From Salinimicrobium flavum (GTDB lineage: Bacteria > Bacteroidota > Bacteroidia > Flavobacteriales > Flavobacteriaceae): a stretch of DNA of 64,000 bases. Positions 62,177 to 64,000 of the stretch are shown here, piece by piece. The first letter of the stretch is position 1. Each line of letters opens with the position of its first letter. Position numbers and translations under genes: made by a program. The stretch covers positions 62,001 to 126,000 of the forward strand of contig NZ_JBHULT010000009.1 in assembly GCF_042684505.1 (NCBI RefSeq), written 5' to 3'. The notes beneath the pieces are model-generated. The model did no database searches, was not told the DNA's origin, and worked only from the letters and a program-made list of their open reading frames with translations.

Positions 62177-64000
62177 TCAATTTATTGAATAAGAGATTGT
62201 TAAATAAATGTTCCTGCCCATTCGCGGAATGTTGTTCCAGTCTGTATAGGAGGAATAATAAGAATCGAAAATGTTTTCAACCCCGGCTTTTATAAGGAGT
62301 TCATTGGTGTTGACAAAAAAATCCTTGCCCAGACCTGCCGATATTATGGCATAAGATGCTGTTTTCGTCTCCCCATAAGCAGGGTTATAATTAGTCTGTT
62401 CTCCAGCACCTTCAACAGAAAGGAATGCTGAATATTGATTTTTGTGGAATTCAAGTGCCGTTTGATAAGAAATCGGGCTAATGAGTGGAAGGTCATCCCC
62501 TTCATTATCCACTCCACGGTGAAATGATAACCGCCCGGTTAAACTTAAATCCCTGGTAACTACGTAACGACCTGAAACAGACGTATTAAATAATCTTGCA
62601 TATTCCAGATTGGTGTACATTTTAACTCCGTCTGCACCAATGGTCATCGTTTCTAATGACGGGTCCAATTTTCCGATTATATAATCTGAAACATGAAAAT
62701 AGGTGGCTGCAGCAGTTATTTCATACGCCGGTTTTCTATAGCTGAATGAAAGGCTGGATTCCACTGAACTTTCAGTGTCGAGATGGGGATTACCAATGTA
62801 ATCATGGTTATCAAAACTGTTGAACAAATAGAACCCATAGCCTTCGGAAACCGAAGGCGCGCGCTCGCCATATGAGAGTAGACCTGTTATGGAAATGTCA
62901 TCCAGATTTTTATGGTACCTGGCTGAAAAACTTTTCAGAAAACGGGTATTCTCCCGTTCCATCTCCGGATAAAAGATCTTTAAACTCTTAAGTCCGAAAT
63001 CATCAGCTACAGTATTAAAATGATAACTTAATCTTGAGGAAAGTTGCAACCAATCCTTTTTAATGGTCAACCGGTCTTCAGCATAAAACCCCACATTTAG
63101 TGTGTGAACATCAGGCCAGGTATACATAAACATTGGCGGTTCATCACTATTACGGGGGTACATGGTCATCTCTGCCACAGATTGATTAAAAAACCCATCC
63201 AGTTTAAAAAAGAAATGATTTTTACCCCCGGTAAGTTCAGCCTGGGAATAGAATCCGTAAGTATCACTCCAACCGGGCATATCCATATGTATGGGTACAT
63301 CTGGACGTTTGGTGTCATCCATTACATGTTTGATGTTATTATAATAAACCTTGGTCTCCCAATTGCTGAAATTCCGGGGCAAAGTATCCTGTTTGAAACT
63401 CAAAGAACCAATAAACGCCCTGGCCAGTGATACATCCATCGTCAGTGCAGGATAGCCTACATTATTCGCTTCGTCGTAAATGAATGTTGCTGAAAGGGAT
63501 TGATTTTCAGAGAGTTTAAAACCTGAATTGAGGGAGAAGTTAAATTTCTCAAATCCGGAGAATTCCACTTCTTTGCTTCCGCCTGCCTCGTAATTTTCAG
63601 CAATACGGTAAATTCCATCAGTGTTCAAATAAAATTTTTCATCTGAATAATTGAGTTCGCCACCAAATACCCGCATCTGGTTATTGCTTTCATAAGCACT
63701 TTCTACCGCAGCATTCCAGCCGGTAGGCCTAAAATCGCTTTTGTCTACCCGGAGGTTGATACCCCCTCCAATTGTGTTCCCGAAAACCGCTCCCTGCTGA
63801 CCAGATTGAATCTGCACTTCAGAGAGGTTTGATACGTCCACATAAGAAGTGACAGGATCCATCTTATCTGTGCAGGCGCCAAAAATCTGCATCCCGTCAA
63901 TGGTAATAGCCAATCGTTGAGATTCCATATCATTCAAAAGAGGCTCCCAGGCATAAGCACCACGTTTGACCATATTGATACTTCGTGCAGATTCCAAAAA
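62177..64000 (-). CDS. TonB-dependent outer-membrane receptor, OprC-like, 5' partial
   Basis: The frame runs off the right edge; 607 codons are visible. The plug region has DGMQIFGACTDKMDP and GGGINLRV; the rest is a barrel with a terminal strand NIYLTISYSIN. C42 and M46 (numbered from the codon at 63997) form CxxxM, the arrangement of the copper-coordinating Cys143-Met147 in Pseudomonas OprC. Further Met/His loops (PIHMDMPGW, MYPRNSDEPPMFM) could complete the site. It probably takes up copper or a related metal complex, and the following gene encodes a Met/His-rich lipoprotein. Confidence 0.85.
   Translation of the reverse strand, partial: FLESARSINMVKRGAYAWEPLLNDMESQRLAITIDGMQIFGACTDKMDPVTSYVDVSNLSEVQIQSGQQGAVFGNTIGGGINLRVDKSDFRPTGWNAAVESAYESNNQMRVFGGELNYSDEKFYLNTDGIYRIAENYEAGGSKEVEFSGFEKFNFSLNSGFKLSENQSLSATFIYDEANNVGYPALTMDVSLARAFIGSLSFKQDTLPRNFSNWETKVYYNNIKHVMDDTKRPDVPIHMDMPGWSDTYGFYSQAELTGGKNHFFFKLDGFFNQSVAEMTMYPRNSDEPPMFMYTWPDVHTLNVGFYAEDRLTIKKDWLQLSSRLSYHFNTVADDFGLKSLKIFYPEMERENTRFLKSFSARYHKNLDDISITGLLSYGERAPSVSEGYGFYLFNSFDNHDYIGNPHLDTESSVESSLSFSYRKPAYEITAAATYFHVSDYIIGKLDPSLETMTIGADGVKMYTNLEYARLFNTSVSGRYVVTRDLSLTGRLSFHRGVDNEGDDLPLISPISYQTALEFHKNQYSAFLSVEGAGEQTNYNPAYGETKTASYAIISAGLGKDFFVNTNELLIKAGVENIFDSYYSSYTDWNNIPRMGRNIYLTISYSIN

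Noticed and set aside
1..64000. tRNA or rRNA genes, transposases or integrases marking the island edges.
   Set aside because: None was recognised on either strand; the island limits are inferred from gene content and base composition only.

Overview
The window reads as a chromosomal segment of a Bacteroidota bacterium, most likely a marine Flavobacteriaceae (Gramella/Salegentibacter-like). The support is family content: LytTR regulators, TPR/HisKA_2 kinases, DUF4270, DUF4907, kelch and VIT/VWA proteins, lipoprotein membrane-fusion proteins and GxxExxY. Several start regions also carry TAnnTTTG-type -7 promoter boxes. No rRNA, tRNA, CRISPR array, transposase or integrase was recognised.

Layout. 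1-3.4 kb: a TPR sensor kinase (5' end outside the window), its LytTR regulator and a secreted protein. 3.7-7.9 kb (minus): an export operon (tolC-like, hlyD-like, one ABC-2 permease, no ATPase) behind a Crp/Fnr-family regulator, with an FNR-like palindrome upstream of the tolC-like gene. 8.2-11.1 kb: a large VIT/VWA/TPR/DUF2135 protein. 11.2-30.6 kb: a visibly A/T-richer defence island. It holds a GIY-YIG nuclease plus a PLD-like (MIT_C) protein, a divergent protein with a FokI-type cleavage domain, and a tight operon hsdR-hsdM-hsdS-AAA ATPase-HNH-PLD nuclease followed by an exported protein. It continues with a UvrD helicase beside a winged-helix/PD-(D/E)XK nuclease, then single genes separated by boundary repeats: a 12-residue repeat protein, a HEPN-like protein and a NERD nuclease. 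30.8-42.6 kb: housekeeping and envelope genes (M1 peptidase, DUF421, oxidoreductase, serine hydrolase, ExbB-like, kinase/LytTR pair, LRR lipoprotein) and a methyltransferase remnant. 42.6-45.4 kb: a porin and a GxxExxY gene in repeat-rich DNA. 45.4-52.3 kb: a LytTR kinase pair with DUF4907, kelch and beta-barrel genes, divergent from DUF4270 and an outer-membrane protein. 52.3-60.9 kb: a ten-gene tetR-tolC-hlyD-ABC-ABC-permease-permease-4TM-DUF2141-pldA operon. 61.3-64 kb: a TonB receptor with a CxxxM motif like the OprC copper site, followed by a YtkA-like lipoprotein.

The best candidate for an unusual system is the six-gene cluster at 14.3-23.8 kb, in which a type I restriction-modification system is translationally linked to a Septu-like ATPase/HNH pair and a PLD nuclease. 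The flanking nuclease modules and the cassette-like single-gene units suggest that the island accumulates genes continually. The YbhF-type ATPase pair at 55-57 kb is a second point of interest: two separate genes appear to make one canonical and one degenerate ATP site.
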